Part shown: positions 53,059 to 62,273 of the stretch, in pieces | Position numbering within the stretch: the first letter of the stretch is position 1 | Layout: each line of letters opens with the position of its first letter | From: Nonomuraea jiangxiensis | GTDB lineage: Bacteria; Actinomycetota; Actinomycetes; Streptosporangiales; Streptosporangiaceae | Direction: 5' to 3' | Length of the DNA stretch: 64,000 nt | NCBI RefSeq assembly: GCF_900099965.1 | Contig: NZ_FNDJ01000006.1 | Location: forward strand, 205,320 to 269,319 | The notes under the pieces: model-generated | The model's database searches: none | Told to the model about the DNA's origin: nothing | Seen by the model: the letters and a program-made list of their open reading frames with translations, nothing else | Position numbers and translations under genes: made by a program

Positions 53059-54083
53059 CCGGCCCCAAGGGTCAGCGGACCCGCCGGTACGTGCTCGCGC
53101 AGCGCCCCGCCACATCCACCGGGCCGCTGGAGGAAGGCGTCCTGCGTTACGAGGAGGACGTACCCGTACCGTCGCCGCAAGCGGGACAGGTCCTGGTGAA
53201 GGTCGAGTGGATGTCGCTCGACCCCGCCACCCGGAGCTGGATGAACGGCACCCCCGGCTCCCTGCCCCCGTCACCGCTGGGCGAGACCATGCGAGCCCTC
53301 GGCGCCGGCACGGTGAGCGCGTCGGAGCACCCCGACTACGCGGCCGGGGACCGGGTCTGCGGATTGCTGGGCTGGCAGGAGGATGCCGTGGTGCACGGCG
53401 CGACCCTGCGGCGCGTACCCGAAGGCGTGCCGCTGAACGCCTCCCTGAACGTCCTGGGCATCGCCGGCCAGACCGCCTGGCTCGGGTTGCACGACATCGG
53501 GCGGCCGCGCGAGGGTGACACGGTCGTCGTCACCGCGGCGGCCGGCAGCGTCGGCTCCATCGCCGTCCAGTTGGCGGTCGCCGCCGGCGCGCGGGTGATC
53601 GGCGTCGCCGGGACGCCGGCCAAGTGCGCATGGGTGCGGGAGATCGGCGCCGACGAGTGCGTCGACTACCGCCAGGAGAACGTGTCAGCGGCCTGCTCCT
53701 GGTTGTGCCCCGACGGAATCGACGTCGTCTTCGACAACGTCGGCGGGGCGATGCTCGATGCGCTTCTCCCGCACGTGGCGCCCAACGCCCGGGTCGTCCT
53801 GTGCGGCGCCATCTCCCGGTACGAGGGCGGACACGGCCCCGCTCCTCTGCACAACTGGTTCCACCTGCTGTTCAAGAGGGTCCGGATGGAGGGCTTCATC
53901 TATCTGGACCACCAGGCTCGCTTCGACGAGATCGAGGCCGATCTCCTGCCCCGGCTGCGCAACGGCGAGCTGCGCAGCCGGGAGCACGTGGTCGAGGGGC
54001 TGACCGCCGCCCCGGAGGCGCTGGGCATGCTCTTCGACGGCACGAACACCGGCAAGCTCCTCGTGCGAATCGGTCATTCCTGA
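53055..54083 (+). CDS. Zinc-independent MDR (quinone oxidoreductase/leukotriene-type) enzyme
   Basis: A 342-residue NADPH-dependent oxidoreductase of the CurA/leukotriene-B4-dehydrogenase group, with SLDPATRSWMN as substrate loop and VTAAAGSVGSIAVQLA as cofactor motif (about residue 158). No zinc-ligand cysteines. ATG overlaps the ABM stop. It probably reduces enones or quinones. Second gene of the HxlR-controlled operon. Confidence 0.9.
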   Translation: MTGPKGQRTRRYVLAQRPATSTGPLEEGVLRYEEDVPVPSPQAGQVLVKVEWMSLDPATRSWMNGTPGSLPPSPLGETMRALGAGTVSASEHPDYAAGDRVCGLLGWQEDAVVHGATLRRVPEGVPLNASLNVLGIAGQTAWLGLHDIGRPREGDTVVVTAAAGSVGSIAVQLAVAAGARVIGVAGTPAKCAWVREIGADECVDYRQENVSAACSWLCPDGIDVVFDNVGGAMLDALLPHVAPNARVVLCGAISRYEGGHGPAPLHNWFHLLFKRVRMEGFIYLDHQARFDEIEADLLPRLRNGELRSREHVVEGLTAAPEALGMLFDGTNTGKLLVRIGHS

Positions 54084-54123
54084 CCGGCGTTCGCCGCAAG
54101 GTCACCAAGGGGGAAGATCCATC

Positions 54124-54891
54124 ATGTCGTCCGTGCTCATCACCGGAGCCTCCAAAGGCATCGGCCGAGCCATCGCCATCGAGCTGTCAGCCCGGGGCCA
54201 CCGGGTGATCGCCACCGCCCGGCGCCCGGAAACGCTGGCCGACCTGCCTGTCGACCAGCGCCTTCGCCTTGACGTCACCGTTCAGGAAAGCGTCGACCAG
54301 GCCATCCGGGAAGCCGGCGACATCGACGTGGTGGTCAGCAATGCCGGCGAGACGGTACGCGCGCCTTTGGAGAGCGTCCCGCTCTCGGAGGTCGAACGGC
54401 TCTTCCAGCTCAACACCGTGGGTGCGCTGCGGGTGGCGCAGGGCGTGCTTCCGGCGATGCGTGAGAGGGGGGCGGGCCGCCTCGTCTTCGTCTCCAGCAT
54501 CCAGGGGCGGATGGTGCTGCCGATGATCGGCCCCTACGGCGCCAGCAAGTGGGCACTGGAGGCGCTCGCGGAGACGCTCGCCATCGAGACCCGTCGCTTC
54601 GGCATCAAGGTGAGCGTGGTGCAGCCAGGCGCGGTCTCCTCGGGTGGCGGCGAGCGCGCCAAGGTGTTCCTGAAGGAGAACGACCCGTACACGCCGCTGT
54701 ACGAGGCGCTCAGTGTCCTCCGTGGCGAGATTGTCACCCCGGAGGAGGTGGCCGCCACGGTGGCCGACACGATCGAGCGGCCTGACCCTCCGCTGCGCGT
54801 ACCGGCCGGCGCCCCCGCCGCTCGAGTCCTGCGTGCCCGCAAGGAGGCCCCGGAGAGCGAGCCCTTCCTACCGGCCGAAATCGATTGGTGA
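54124..54891 (+). CDS. SDR family oxidoreductase
   Basis: A 255-residue classical SDR: TGASKGIG at 7-14, SNAGE (one-residue variant of NNAG), serine in FVSSIQG and the YGASK catalytic pair with a WALEAL helix after it. It lies 40 bases after the MDR gene, in the same direction, probably within the operon. GGGGGAAG precedes the ATG. Confidence 0.9.
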   Translation: MSSVLITGASKGIGRAIAIELSARGHRVIATARRPETLADLPVDQRLRLDVTVQESVDQAIREAGDIDVVVSNAGETVRAPLESVPLSEVERLFQLNTVGALRVAQGVLPAMRERGAGRLVFVSSIQGRMVLPMIGPYGASKWALEALAETLAIETRRFGIKVSVVQPGAVSSGGGERAKVFLKENDPYTPLYEALSVLRGEIVTPEEVAATVADTIERPDPPLRVPAGAPAARVLRARKEAPESEPFLPAEIDW

Positions 54892-54905
54892 CCGAGCGAC
54901 CAGCC

Positions 54906-55625
54906 ATGACACGAGACAATCTCGACTCGGGACGGCCCCATCCGCTGGACAATTCCGTCCACTCGGCGCTGACCGGGCCGCACGCCCACTTCGCGCTGCG
55001 ACGTGGGAACGTCCTGCGCTACCCGTCGGACGTGTCACCGTTCATGGCGTTGCCGGACTCCCCCGACGACGCCGACTGGGCGGACGTCGCGGCACTCGCC
55101 GGTCCCGGCGGGGTGGCCGGGCTGACCGGTCGCACGGTCGAGCCACCGGACGGCTGGGAGGTCGTGACCCGAGCCGCCCTGCTGCAACTCGTGGACGACG
55201 GGGTCGCCGCCGCGCCGGACGAGGAGGCCGTACGCCTGACCTCGGCGGACGTCCCGGAGATGCTCGCCCTGGCCGAACGCACCAAGCCGGGGCCGTTCCT
55301 GCCGCGCACGATCGAGATGGGCGCCTACCTGGGCATCCGCCACAGCGGGCGCCTGGTGGCGATGGCCGGCGAACGACTGCGCCTCCCGGGCTGGACGGAG
55401 ATCAGCGGAGTCTGCACTGACGCGGGGTGGCGCGGACGGGGGCTGGGGACCCGGCTGGTGCTGGCTGTCGCGGCCGGCATCCGGGAGCGCGGCGAGCGGC
55501 CGTTCCTGCATGTGCTGGCGTCCAACACGAACGCCGTCCGGCTGTACGAGTCCCTGGGATTCCGGCTCCACCGCACCACGACCCTCGTGCTCACCCGGCC
55601 CCCGGCGGAACCACCGAGCCGCTAA
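54906..55625 (+). CDS. GNAT family N-acetyltransferase
   Basis: A 239-residue acetyltransferase; the C-terminal 110 residues are an FR47-like GNAT domain with the acetyl-CoA loop GWRGRGLGTRLV and the ASNTNAVRLYESLGF beta6-alpha4 signature. The N-terminal 110 residues are a degenerate second GNAT half. The ATG at 54906 is used; a GTG at 54888 overlapping the SDR stop is an alternative. Substrate unknown. Last gene before the NmrA promoter region. Confidence 0.88.
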   Translation: MTRDNLDSGRPHPLDNSVHSALTGPHAHFALRRGNVLRYPSDVSPFMALPDSPDDADWADVAALAGPGGVAGLTGRTVEPPDGWEVVTRAALLQLVDDGVAAAPDEEAVRLTSADVPEMLALAERTKPGPFLPRTIEMGAYLGIRHSGRLVAMAGERLRLPGWTEISGVCTDAGWRGRGLGTRLVLAVAAGIRERGERPFLHVLASNTNAVRLYESLGFRLHRTTTLVLTRPPAEPPSR

Positions 55626-55655
55626 CCGGCCCGCGAGGCCATGACTCCCCAATCA

Positions 55656-55713
55656 GTTCACTGACTGAACTGCCCGTGCTACCGTGGTCACTGAAGCAGT
55701 TCAGTCAGTGAAC
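55656..55713. promoter_or_regulatory. Paired HxlR operators upstream of the NmrA gene
   Basis: GTTCACTGACTGAAC at 55656-55670 and GTTCAGTCAGTGAAC at 55699-55713 lie 43 bases apart with CGTGCTACCGT between them, almost the same as the element at 52661-52720. The second operator ends 20 bases before the ATG. Confidence 0.7.
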
Positions 55714-55733
55714 TATGCAGGTCAGGAGCTCAG

Positions 55734-56684
55734 ATGACCCACGACGACAGGCTGTTCCTGGTCACCGCCGCGACCGGCAAGACCGGAGGCGGCACGATCG
55801 ACCTGCTGCTGCGACGCGGTCACCGCGTCCGGGCGATGGTGCACCGCGTGGACGAGCGCTCCCGTTCGCTGGCCGAGGCCGGCGCCGAGGTCGTCGTCGC
55901 GGACTTTCACGACCTGGACGGCGTGACGGCGGCGCTGGAGGGCGTCGCCGGCGCCTACCTGTGCCACCCGATCTCCCCCGGCCTCATCGAGGCGACCACC
56001 TACTTCGCCCAGGCGGCGACCGAGGCCGGCGTGCGGGCCGTGGTCAACATGTCGCAGATCTCCGCCCGCCGCGACGCGAGCAGCAACGCCGCCCGGCAGC
56101 ACTGGCTGTGCGAGCGCCTGCTCGACCGGACCGACCTGCTCGTCACGCACCTGCGGCCGACGTTCTTCGCCGAGTGGCTGAAGTTGTGGTGGGAACTGCG
56201 GGACGGCGAGGGGTACCTGCGGCTCCCGTTCGGCGAGGGCCGGCACGCGCCGATCGCCTCGGTCGACCAGGCCCACGTGATCGCCGCGGTGCTGCTCGAC
56301 CCCAAGCCGCACGACCGCGCGGTCTACACCCTGCACGGCCCGGTCGAGCTGAACCACCATGAGATCGCCCGGGCCATGTCCGGCACGCTCGGCATCCCGG
56401 TGCACTACGAGCCGATCAGCGTCGAGGAGTTCGCCTCGGCCATGGCCGAACGCGGCATGCCCGCGCACCGCATCCAGCACTTGAGCAACGTCGCCGTCGA
56501 TTACCGGAACGGCGTGTTCGCCGGCACGAACGACAACGTCGAGAAGATCGGCCATCGTGCCCCGCTGTCAGTCGAACAGTTCGTCCTGGAGTACAGGTCC
56601 GACTTCGACACCAGCGGCCCGTACTTCGTCCCCGCTCCGCGCCCTTCGGCCGGCGGGATGCGAGAGCCGGGTACAGGACGGTGA
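55734..56684 (+). CDS. NmrA-like NAD(P)-binding family protein
   Basis: A 316-residue atypical SDR. Cofactor loop TAATGKTGGGTIDLLLRRGH at the start (about residues 10-28), NMSQISARRDAS in place of the classical active site, and a C-terminal half that binds small effectors. AGGAG is placed 8 bases before the ATG. Its promoter has the same double operator as the divergent HxlR region, so it belongs to the same regulon. NmrA-like proteins may be redox sensors or reductases; both stay open here. Confidence 0.9.
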   Translation: MTHDDRLFLVTAATGKTGGGTIDLLLRRGHRVRAMVHRVDERSRSLAEAGAEVVVADFHDLDGVTAALEGVAGAYLCHPISPGLIEATTYFAQAATEAGVRAVVNMSQISARRDASSNAARQHWLCERLLDRTDLLVTHLRPTFFAEWLKLWWELRDGEGYLRLPFGEGRHAPIASVDQAHVIAAVLLDPKPHDRAVYTLHGPVELNHHEIARAMSGTLGIPVHYEPISVEEFASAMAERGMPAHRIQHLSNVAVDYRNGVFAGTNDNVEKIGHRAPLSVEQFVLEYRSDFDTSGPYFVPAPRPSAGGMREPGTGR

Positions 56685-56712
56685 CGGTCGTTGTCACATC
56701 TACTTCATTTAT

Positions 56713-56763
56713 ACAAGTAAGCTTGTGTTGGCAGATCAGATAGCGAAGACGAGAGTTTGCTAT
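56713..56763. promoter_or_regulatory. Dyads upstream of second HxlR-like gene
   Basis: ACAAG-TAAG-CTTGT lies at 56713-56726 and ATAGC (56740-56744) pairs with GCTAT (56759-56763). The stretch is strikingly AT-rich against its neighbours. They are candidate operators for the regulator that starts at 56773. Confidence 0.45.
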
Positions 56764-56772
56764 AGTCGGCGC

Positions 56773-57420
56773 ATGAGACGTCGTGATTACGGACAGTATT
56801 GCGGCCTGGCCCGAGCGCTGGAGCTCGTGGGCGAGCGATGGGCGCTGCTGATCGTGCGCGATCTCGCGGTGCGTCCGCATCGCTACACCGACCTGCTCGA
56901 AGGGCTGCCGGGCATTCCCACCAACGTGCTCTCCACGCGGCTCAAGGAGCTGGAGCAGTCGGGCATCATCGAACGCCGCATCGCGCCGGCACCGCAACGC
57001 GGCGTCCTCTACGCGCTGACCCCCGCCGGCCACGAGCTCGAACCGGCCATCTTCGCCCTCGGACGCTGGGGAGCCGTCCACATGGGCGAGCCGCGGCCGG
57101 GCGAGATCGTCACCCCCGATTCGCTGATCATGAACCTGCGGGCCATCTTCAACGCCGAAGCCGCGGCCGAACTGACCGCGAGCTGGGAGATCCACGCACC
57201 CGACCTGGTGGTGCACCTCGCTGTGACCGACGGAAAGCTCGAAGCCGACGTGGGCCCGGCCCCCGGCAAGCCCGATCTCGTGATCACCTTCCGGCCCGAC
57301 GAGCTGCCCTCCTACCAGGAGCTCATCCAGGCGGCCAAGTGCGGCCTGGTCGAGCTGTCCGGCCGCCGCGATCTGCTGGAGACCTTCCTACGCCTGTTCA
57401 CCCTCCCCCAGCCGGCCTGA
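56773..57420 (+). CDS. HxlR family regulator with SCP2-like C-terminal domain
   Basis: A 215-residue protein: HxlR winged helix at 1-100 (YGQYCGLARALELVGERWALLIVRDL, key cysteine C10; wing VLYALTPAGHEL) and a C-terminal SCP2/sterol-carrier-like domain (DLVVHLAVTDGKLEADVG, LVITFRPDEL). The added ligand domain suggests hydrophobic effectors. Its promoter dyads differ from the GTTC-type sites, so its regulon is different from that of the first HxlR gene. It converges on the ABC permease gene with 24 bases between. Confidence 0.88.
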   Translation: MRRRDYGQYCGLARALELVGERWALLIVRDLAVRPHRYTDLLEGLPGIPTNVLSTRLKELEQSGIIERRIAPAPQRGVLYALTPAGHELEPAIFALGRWGAVHMGEPRPGEIVTPDSLIMNLRAIFNAEAAAELTASWEIHAPDLVVHLAVTDGKLEADVGPAPGKPDLVITFRPDELPSYQELIQAAKCGLVELSGRRDLLETFLRLFTLPQPA

Positions 57421-57444
57421 CTCACGTCGCCTGTCGTACCGGTT

Positions 57445-59013
57445 TCAGGCGGAGGGCATCAGGTCGCGGCGGCGCAGGAACGCCAGCCCCACCGTGGCGA
57501 GGGCGACGGCCATCACGGTCAGCCCCAGCAGCGCCGCCGATGACGAGGCGCCGCCCAGCAAGAGCGCCGGCACGTGCACGAACGGCGAAAGGTCCAGGAT
57601 GATCCCCGTGGCCAGCTTGAACTCCGCCAGCAGATCCACGGCCAGGAAGAGTCCGAGCATGGTCCAGCTCAGGGCCGCCGCCAAGCGTGGCAGCATGCCG
57701 AACATCAGCGTCGCGATCCCGACCACGGTCCAGACCGCGGGCAGGTAGGCCAGCGTGGCCACGGTGACGCGGGCCACGTCGCCGTCGTAGGCGAGCCCCG
57801 CCGCCGCACCCAGCGCGCCCAGCAGCAGCACCGGGCTCACGATGGCGAACACCAGGTGGCTCAGCGCCCAGCGCAGCCGGCCGACCGGGGTGGAAAGCAG
57901 CAGCTCGGCCCGGCCCGCCGCCTCCTCACCACGGGCACCCAGCGCCGACACCAGCGCCGCCCCCGCGACGAGCTGACTGAGCACGTACATCACGAACGTG
58001 AAGAACACGTCCGAGATACGGGCGTCGGCACCGCCGATGGTCGCGGCCAGCTCCCGGAACTGCGGCGTGTCCAACTGCGTGTCCAGCCCGCGCGCCGCCA
58101 CCCCGAGCAGGGCGCCCATCAGGCCGAACCCGATCGCGAAGCCCGCGAGCGTGTCCCGGTGCAGGCGAGCGGCCAGGCCGAATGGGCCCGTGAGCGTCCC
58201 GGCCGCGGGTCCGGGGCGGGCGGGCACCAGGCCGCCGGCCACGTCACGCCGCGTGGACAGCGCGAACGCGGCCGCCGCCAGGACGGCGACGAACACCGCG
58301 ACCAGCCCCAGCACCCACCACTGGTCACCGGCGTAGGGTTTGGTCAGCCGAACCCAGCCGAACGGCGACAACCACGCCAGCCAGCCGATGCCGCCGGCGT
58401 CGGCCAGCGCGCGCAGCGCGAACAGCAGCCCGCCGACACCGATGGCCAGCTCGCGCGCCGTGCCGGAGGCGGCGGTGAGCTGCGCGGTGACGGCGGCCAC
58501 GGCCGCGAACACCCAGCCGCCCGTGGCGGCGGACAGCCCGAACAGCAGCGACGACCCCGCGGGCAGGCCATTCGCGACCAGGGCGGGCACCGACAGCAGA
58601 CCCAGCAGCAGGTTGGCGGCCAGCACGACCGCGAGCGCGCCGGCCAGCGGGGCGTGGCGGCCGATGACACCCGAGGACAGCAGCTCGCGCCGACCGGTCT
58701 CTTCCTCGACCCGGGTGTGCCTGATCACCAGCAGGATGCTGACCAGCCCGCCGATCAGCGCGAGGGACGAGCCGAGCGTCCAGGCGGTCAGGCCGCCGAC
58801 GCTCGCGTCGTAGATCGGGCCGCGCATGGCCAACTGCGCGGGGTTGCTCGCCGAGGCCGTCGCGAAGGAGTCGCGGGCGGCCTGGTCGGCGTACAGGTCG
58901 GCGGTGGCCGAGGCGATGCCGGCCGGCAGCAGCGCGGTGATCGCGATCCACACCGGCAGCAGCACGCGGTCCCTGCGCACAATGAGCCTGATCAGGGCCC
59001 AGGTGCCGGTCAT
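57445..59013 (-). CDS. ABC exporter permease (two fused ABC-2-type halves)
   Basis: A 522-residue membrane protein with about 12 spans in two similar halves, each opening with an amphipathic helix ([33 protein letters not shown]). The loop [18 protein letters not shown], seen again as [17 protein letters not shown], is the coupling helix typical of polyketide/tetronasin-type exporters. ATG at 59013 overlaps the ATPase stop by 4 bases. A toxic compound or antibiotic is the likely cargo. Confidence 0.9.
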   Translation of the reverse strand: MTGTWALIRLIVRRDRVLLPVWIAITALLPAGIASATADLYADQAARDSFATASASNPAQLAMRGPIYDASVGGLTAWTLGSSLALIGGLVSILLVIRHTRVEEETGRRELLSSGVIGRHAPLAGALAVVLAANLLLGLLSVPALVANGLPAGSSLLFGLSAATGGWVFAAVAAVTAQLTAASGTARELAIGVGGLLFALRALADAGGIGWLAWLSPFGWVRLTKPYAGDQWWVLGLVAVFVAVLAAAAFALSTRRDVAGGLVPARPGPAAGTLTGPFGLAARLHRDTLAGFAIGFGLMGALLGVAARGLDTQLDTPQFRELAATIGGADARISDVFFTFVMYVLSQLVAGAALVSALGARGEEAAGRAELLLSTPVGRLRWALSHLVFAIVSPVLLLGALGAAAGLAYDGDVARVTVATLAYLPAVWTVVGIATLMFGMLPRLAAALSWTMLGLFLAVDLLAEFKLATGIILDLSPFVHVPALLLGGASSSAALLGLTVMAVALATVGLAFLRRRDLMPSA

Positions 59014-59900
59014 CTGGCGGCTCCCTCGTAGTGGCGCAGGAACAGCTCCTCCAGCGTTGGCGGCTGCGTGGTCAAGGTGCGTACGCCCGCCCTGGCCAGC
59101 TCGGCGAGCACCGCCGTGAGCGCGTCGCCGTCCACCTGGCAGCGCAGCCTTGCGCCGTCGACGGTCAGGTCGTGCACGCCGGGCAGGGCGGCCAGGCCGA
59201 GTGCCGGCCCGATCAGCTCGGCGGTCACCGACGTGCGGGTGAGGTGGCGCAGGTCGGCCAGGCTGCCGGACTCGACCGTACGGCCGGCGCGGATGATGCT
59301 GACGCGGTCGCACAGCGTCTCCACCTCCGACAGGATGTGGCTGGACAGCAGCACGGTGCGGCCGTCGCGCTTTTCCCGCAGGACGCACTCGTTGAAGACC
59401 GCCTCCATGAGCGGGTCCAGGCCCGCGGTGGGCTCGTCGAGAATCAGCAGTTCCACATCGGAGGCGAAGGCGGCCACCAGCGCCACCTTCTGACGGTTGC
59501 CTTTGGAGTAGGTGCGGCACTTCTTGCGCGGGTCGAGCTCGAAGCGCTCCAGCAGCTCGGCGCGCCGCCTGGGGTCCAGGCCGCCGCGTACCCTGCCCAG
59601 CAGGTCGATGACCTCGCCGCCGGTGAGCGAGGGCCACAGGGTGACGTCGCCGGGCACGTAGGTGAGCCTTCGATGCAGTTCGGTGGCCTCGTGCCACGGG
59701 TCGCCGCCGAGTAACGAGATCCGGCCGCCGTCGGCGCGCATCTGGCCCAGCAGAATTCGGATCGTGGTGGTCTTGCCCGCGCCGTTGGGGCCGAGGAAGC
59801 CGTGCACCTCGCCCGTCTTGACGGTGAGGTCGAGCCCGTCCAGGGCCTTGGTCTGGCCGAAGGTCTTGACCAGGCCGTCGGCGTGGACCGCGGCGTTCAT
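59010..59900 (-). CDS. ABC exporter ATP-binding protein
   Basis: A 296-residue ATPase with Walker [10 protein letters not shown], signature-like [16 protein letters not shown] and Walker [14 protein letters not shown], then a 70-residue C-terminal domain typical of drug-exporter ATPases. The signature reads YSKGNRQK rather than LSGGQ, as is usual for this subfamily. It is the middle gene of the TetR-ATPase-permease operon. Confidence 0.93.
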   Translation of the reverse strand: MNAAVHADGLVKTFGQTKALDGLDLTVKTGEVHGFLGPNGAGKTTTIRILLGQMRADGGRISLLGGDPWHEATELHRRLTYVPGDVTLWPSLTGGEVIDLLGRVRGGLDPRRRAELLERFELDPRKKCRTYSKGNRQKVALVAAFASDVELLILDEPTAGLDPLMEAVFNECVLREKRDGRTVLLSSHILSEVETLCDRVSIIRAGRTVESGSLADLRHLTRTSVTAELIGPALGLAALPGVHDLTVDGARLRCQVDGDALTAVLAELARAGVRTLTTQPPTLEELFLRHYEGAAR

Positions 59901-60529
59901 TGGTGTCCCTCGAATTTCTCCAGGCCGGTCCGCGCCTGGTCGAACAGCTCGCGGCCGAGGAATTCCGGCCTGATCAGGTCGAGCTGCGCCTTGCCGACGC
60001 GCAGCACGCCCTGCGAGGCGTAAAGGTCCGTGCCCAGCGCGCGGGAGACGTGCTCGTGCAGCACCGTGATGCCCAGCTTCATCGCTGTCAGCACGGTCGC
60101 GCGGGCGCGGTGGTCCACCTCGGCGTGGTCGTCGCCGGCGAGATGCTCCTCCGTCACGCTGACGAGTTCGTCGAACATCGCGGCGGCCGCGGGGGAGCCG
60201 TCCACGAGCGCGCGGCCGAGGTATTTCATCAAGGGCGGCGCGGTCCGGTGCACGTTTTCGATGAATTCGGGCTTTTCCAGGTTGTGGTCGGTGATGCCCA
60301 GGTGGACCTGCTCGCGCAGGTAGCTGAGGACGTACTCGTCACACGCCTGTCTCAGCGCTTCCTTGCTGCCGAAGTGGTGCTGCACCAGGCCGGGCGAGAC
60401 TTTGGCGGCCTCGGCGATCCCCCGGATGGTGGTGGCCTTGACCCCTTGCTCGGCGAACAGCGCCATCGCGGCGTCGCGGATGCGTGCGCGGGTCGTCAGA
60501 TCCGCTTCAGTGATTGGTCGCACGTCCAA
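59897..60529 (-). CDS. TetR family regulator of the ABC exporter
   Basis: A 210-residue TetR repressor ([39 protein letters not shown] reduced to landmarks ARIRDAAM and SPGLVQHHF), overlapping the ATPase start by 4 bases. Start is a TTG at 60529 or a GTG at 60523; a TATAGA -10 box within the dyad GTCTATACAGAC just upstream makes a leaderless message likely. By context it represses the whole exporter operon until its substrate binds. Confidence 0.9.
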   Translation of the reverse strand: MDVRPITEADLTTRARIRDAAMALFAEQGVKATTIRGIAEAAKVSPGLVQHHFGSKEALRQACDEYVLSYLREQVHLGITDHNLEKPEFIENVHRTAPPLMKYLGRALVDGSPAAAAMFDELVSVTEEHLAGDDHAEVDHRARATVLTAMKLGITVLHEHVSRALGTDLYASQGVLRVGKAQLDLIRPEFLGRELFDQARTGLEKFEGHQ

Positions 60530-60531
60530 CA

Positions 60532-60543
60532 GTCTATACAGAC
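60532..60543. promoter_or_regulatory. Operator GTCT-ATAC-AGAC of the exporter TetR
   Basis: A small dyad directly upstream of the TetR start and over its probable -10 region; consistent with autorepression. Confidence 0.45.
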
Positions 60544-60793
60544 GTATTGCCCACCATGCAAGTGTTCAATGCATCGGCGTCGGAAGGGCATGTGAGGGCG
60601 GCGGCTCGCGAGCGCGCGCTCAATCAGGGACGCCGCCGCTGGTCAGATCTTGGGGACGCCGGGCGCAATGGCCTCTACCTGGACCGGCCCGCGCCGGCCA
60701 CGGCCGCCGGATACGTGCTGATTTTGCCCATTTTTGGTCGTTATTCTTCCCGTGCTGGCAAGGACTTCGGCAAAGGGAACTCGCGGGGGCATC

Positions 60794-60812
60794 TGATCAC
60801 GAGGGGTGATCA
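60794..60812. promoter_or_regulatory. Inverted repeat TGATCAC-GAGGG-GTGATCA before sensor kinase
   Basis: A perfect 7-bp inverted repeat with a GAGGG centre ends 4 bases before the GTG start of the kinase gene and contains its ribosome-site purines. It could be an operator or an RNA hairpin that hides the start site. The rest of 60544-60793 shows no gene. Confidence 0.4.
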
Positions 60813-60816
60813 GAGA

Positions 60817-62217
60817 GTGAGCCGGTGGCATCACTGTTCGATCCGGACCCGCCTGGCCGTGATGGCCGGCGCGGTCATGGCGTTGCTGTGCACCGCTGTG
60901 GCGGTGTTCGTCGCGGTATCGGTACGCCACACCGAGGTCGAGTACCGGACGCAGCAGCTTCTCGCCTACGCGGTGGTCCTGGCCAAGCAGCTCCGCGAGC
61001 ACACCGTGCCCGCCCGGCTGGCGACGGCCGGACCTGACACGGCGATTCAGGTGTTCAACCCGGCCGACACCATGGTCGCCGCCACCCCCGGCACGGCGGG
61101 CAAGCCGCCGATGACGAGCATGCGACCCGACGTCGACGCGTTCGCCACCACCACCTCGTGCGACACGCCGCAGTTCCCCGGCCGGTGCGCCATCGTCCTC
61201 GCCTATCCCTTCCACCGCTCCGACGGCGTCTATCAGCTCGACATGGCCGTTCCCGACGTCCCGTGGTACGTCGGCCCCGAGCTGCTGATCCCGATCACCC
61301 TCGGCTGGCTGTTGCTGGTGGGGGTCAGTGCCATGGGCAGCCGCCGGATCGTGGGCAAGACCCTGGAGCCGGTGAGCGCCATCAGCGGCAAGCTCGCCCA
61401 GATCACCGCCAGCGACCTCGGCCATCGGGTACCCGTGCCCAAGTACCGCGACGAGCTGCGGGATCTCGCCGAGACCGCGAACCGGACCCTGGATCGGGCC
61501 CAGTCGGCGATCGAGCAGCAGCTCCGCTTCGCCTCCGACGCCTCCCACGACCTACGCAGCCCGTTGACCGCCATGCGGGCCCAGATCGAGGAGGCGCTGA
61601 TCTACCCGGGGGCGACCGAGTGGCCACAGGCCGCGGACGCGCTGCTGGAGAGCGTGGAGCGCATGCAGGCCCTGGTAACCGATCTGCTGCAGGTCGCCCG
61701 GCTGGACGCGGGCGTCACCAGCCGCCGCGAGGTCATCAGCCTGAGCGGCCTGGTACGGGCCGAGCTGGAGCGGCGCCGGGCCAAGACCACCCTGCGGCAG
61801 CACCGCCTCACCCCGGGGGTGATCGTGGACGGGTCGCGGACCGAGCTGACCCGGCTGCTGAACAACCTGCTGGACAACGCCGAACGGCACGCCACCTCCT
61901 CCGTCGCCGTCACCCTCGCGCTTGAGGCGGGCACCGCCGTGCTGGAGGTGTGCGACGACGGCGACGGCGTCGCCCACGAGCAGCGGGAGGTCATCTTCCA
62001 GCGGTTCACGCGGTTGGAGGCCTCCCGCGCCAGGGACGCCGGCGGCACCGGGCTCGGCCTGCCGATCGCCCGGCAGATCGCCGAGGCACACGGCGGCACC
62101 CTGACCATCGAGGACAGCCCCTTCGGCGCGCGGTTCGTGCTCCGCCTGCCCGTCCAGACGTCGCCCGACGCCGGTTCGACCAACACCAGGACGGAACCTC
62201 CCACCAACGAGCCCTGA
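60817..62217 (+). CDS. Orphan sensor histidine kinase (HAMP/HisKA type)
   Basis: A 466-residue membrane kinase. One N-terminal span (LAVMAGAVMALLCTAVAVFVAV) and a second near residue 155 flank an extracellular loop with a Cys-Asp-Thr stretch (TTSCDTPQFPGRC, a probable disulfide). HAMP at about 170-225, phosphoacceptor H244 in DASHDLRSPL, and ATPase boxes NNLLDNAERHA, DDGDGV, GTGLGLPI. GTG start at 60817 places the first span correctly. No response regulator is adjacent on either side, which is unusual for this class. Confidence 0.88.
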   Translation: MSRWHHCSIRTRLAVMAGAVMALLCTAVAVFVAVSVRHTEVEYRTQQLLAYAVVLAKQLREHTVPARLATAGPDTAIQVFNPADTMVAATPGTAGKPPMTSMRPDVDAFATTTSCDTPQFPGRCAIVLAYPFHRSDGVYQLDMAVPDVPWYVGPELLIPITLGWLLLVGVSAMGSRRIVGKTLEPVSAISGKLAQITASDLGHRVPVPKYRDELRDLAETANRTLDRAQSAIEQQLRFASDASHDLRSPLTAMRAQIEEALIYPGATEWPQAADALLESVERMQALVTDLLQVARLDAGVTSRREVISLSGLVRAELERRRAKTTLRQHRLTPGVIVDGSRTELTRLLNNLLDNAERHATSSVAVTLALEAGTAVLEVCDDGDGVAHEQREVIFQRFTRLEASRARDAGGTGLGLPIARQIAEAHGGTLTIEDSPFGARFVLRLPVQTSPDAGSTNTRTEPPTNEP

Positions 62218-62253
62218 CCTCCCCGCCGGAGGCATCAGCGAGTGACGCCACGG

Positions 62254-62271
62254 CGGCCTCGCCCGAGGCCG
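62254..62271. terminator. Hairpin between kinase and anti-sigma genes
   Basis: CGGCCTC-GCCC-GAGGCCG, a perfect 7-bp stem with tetraloop, lies between the converging stops (62217 and 62274). It would serve both genes. No T-run. Confidence 0.6.
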
Positions 62272-62273
62272 AT

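Noticed and set aside
57427-57450. Terminator hairpin between second HxlR and ABC permease
   Set aside because: CGCCTG and CAGGCG form a six-base stem with a 12-base loop only; too weak to claim.
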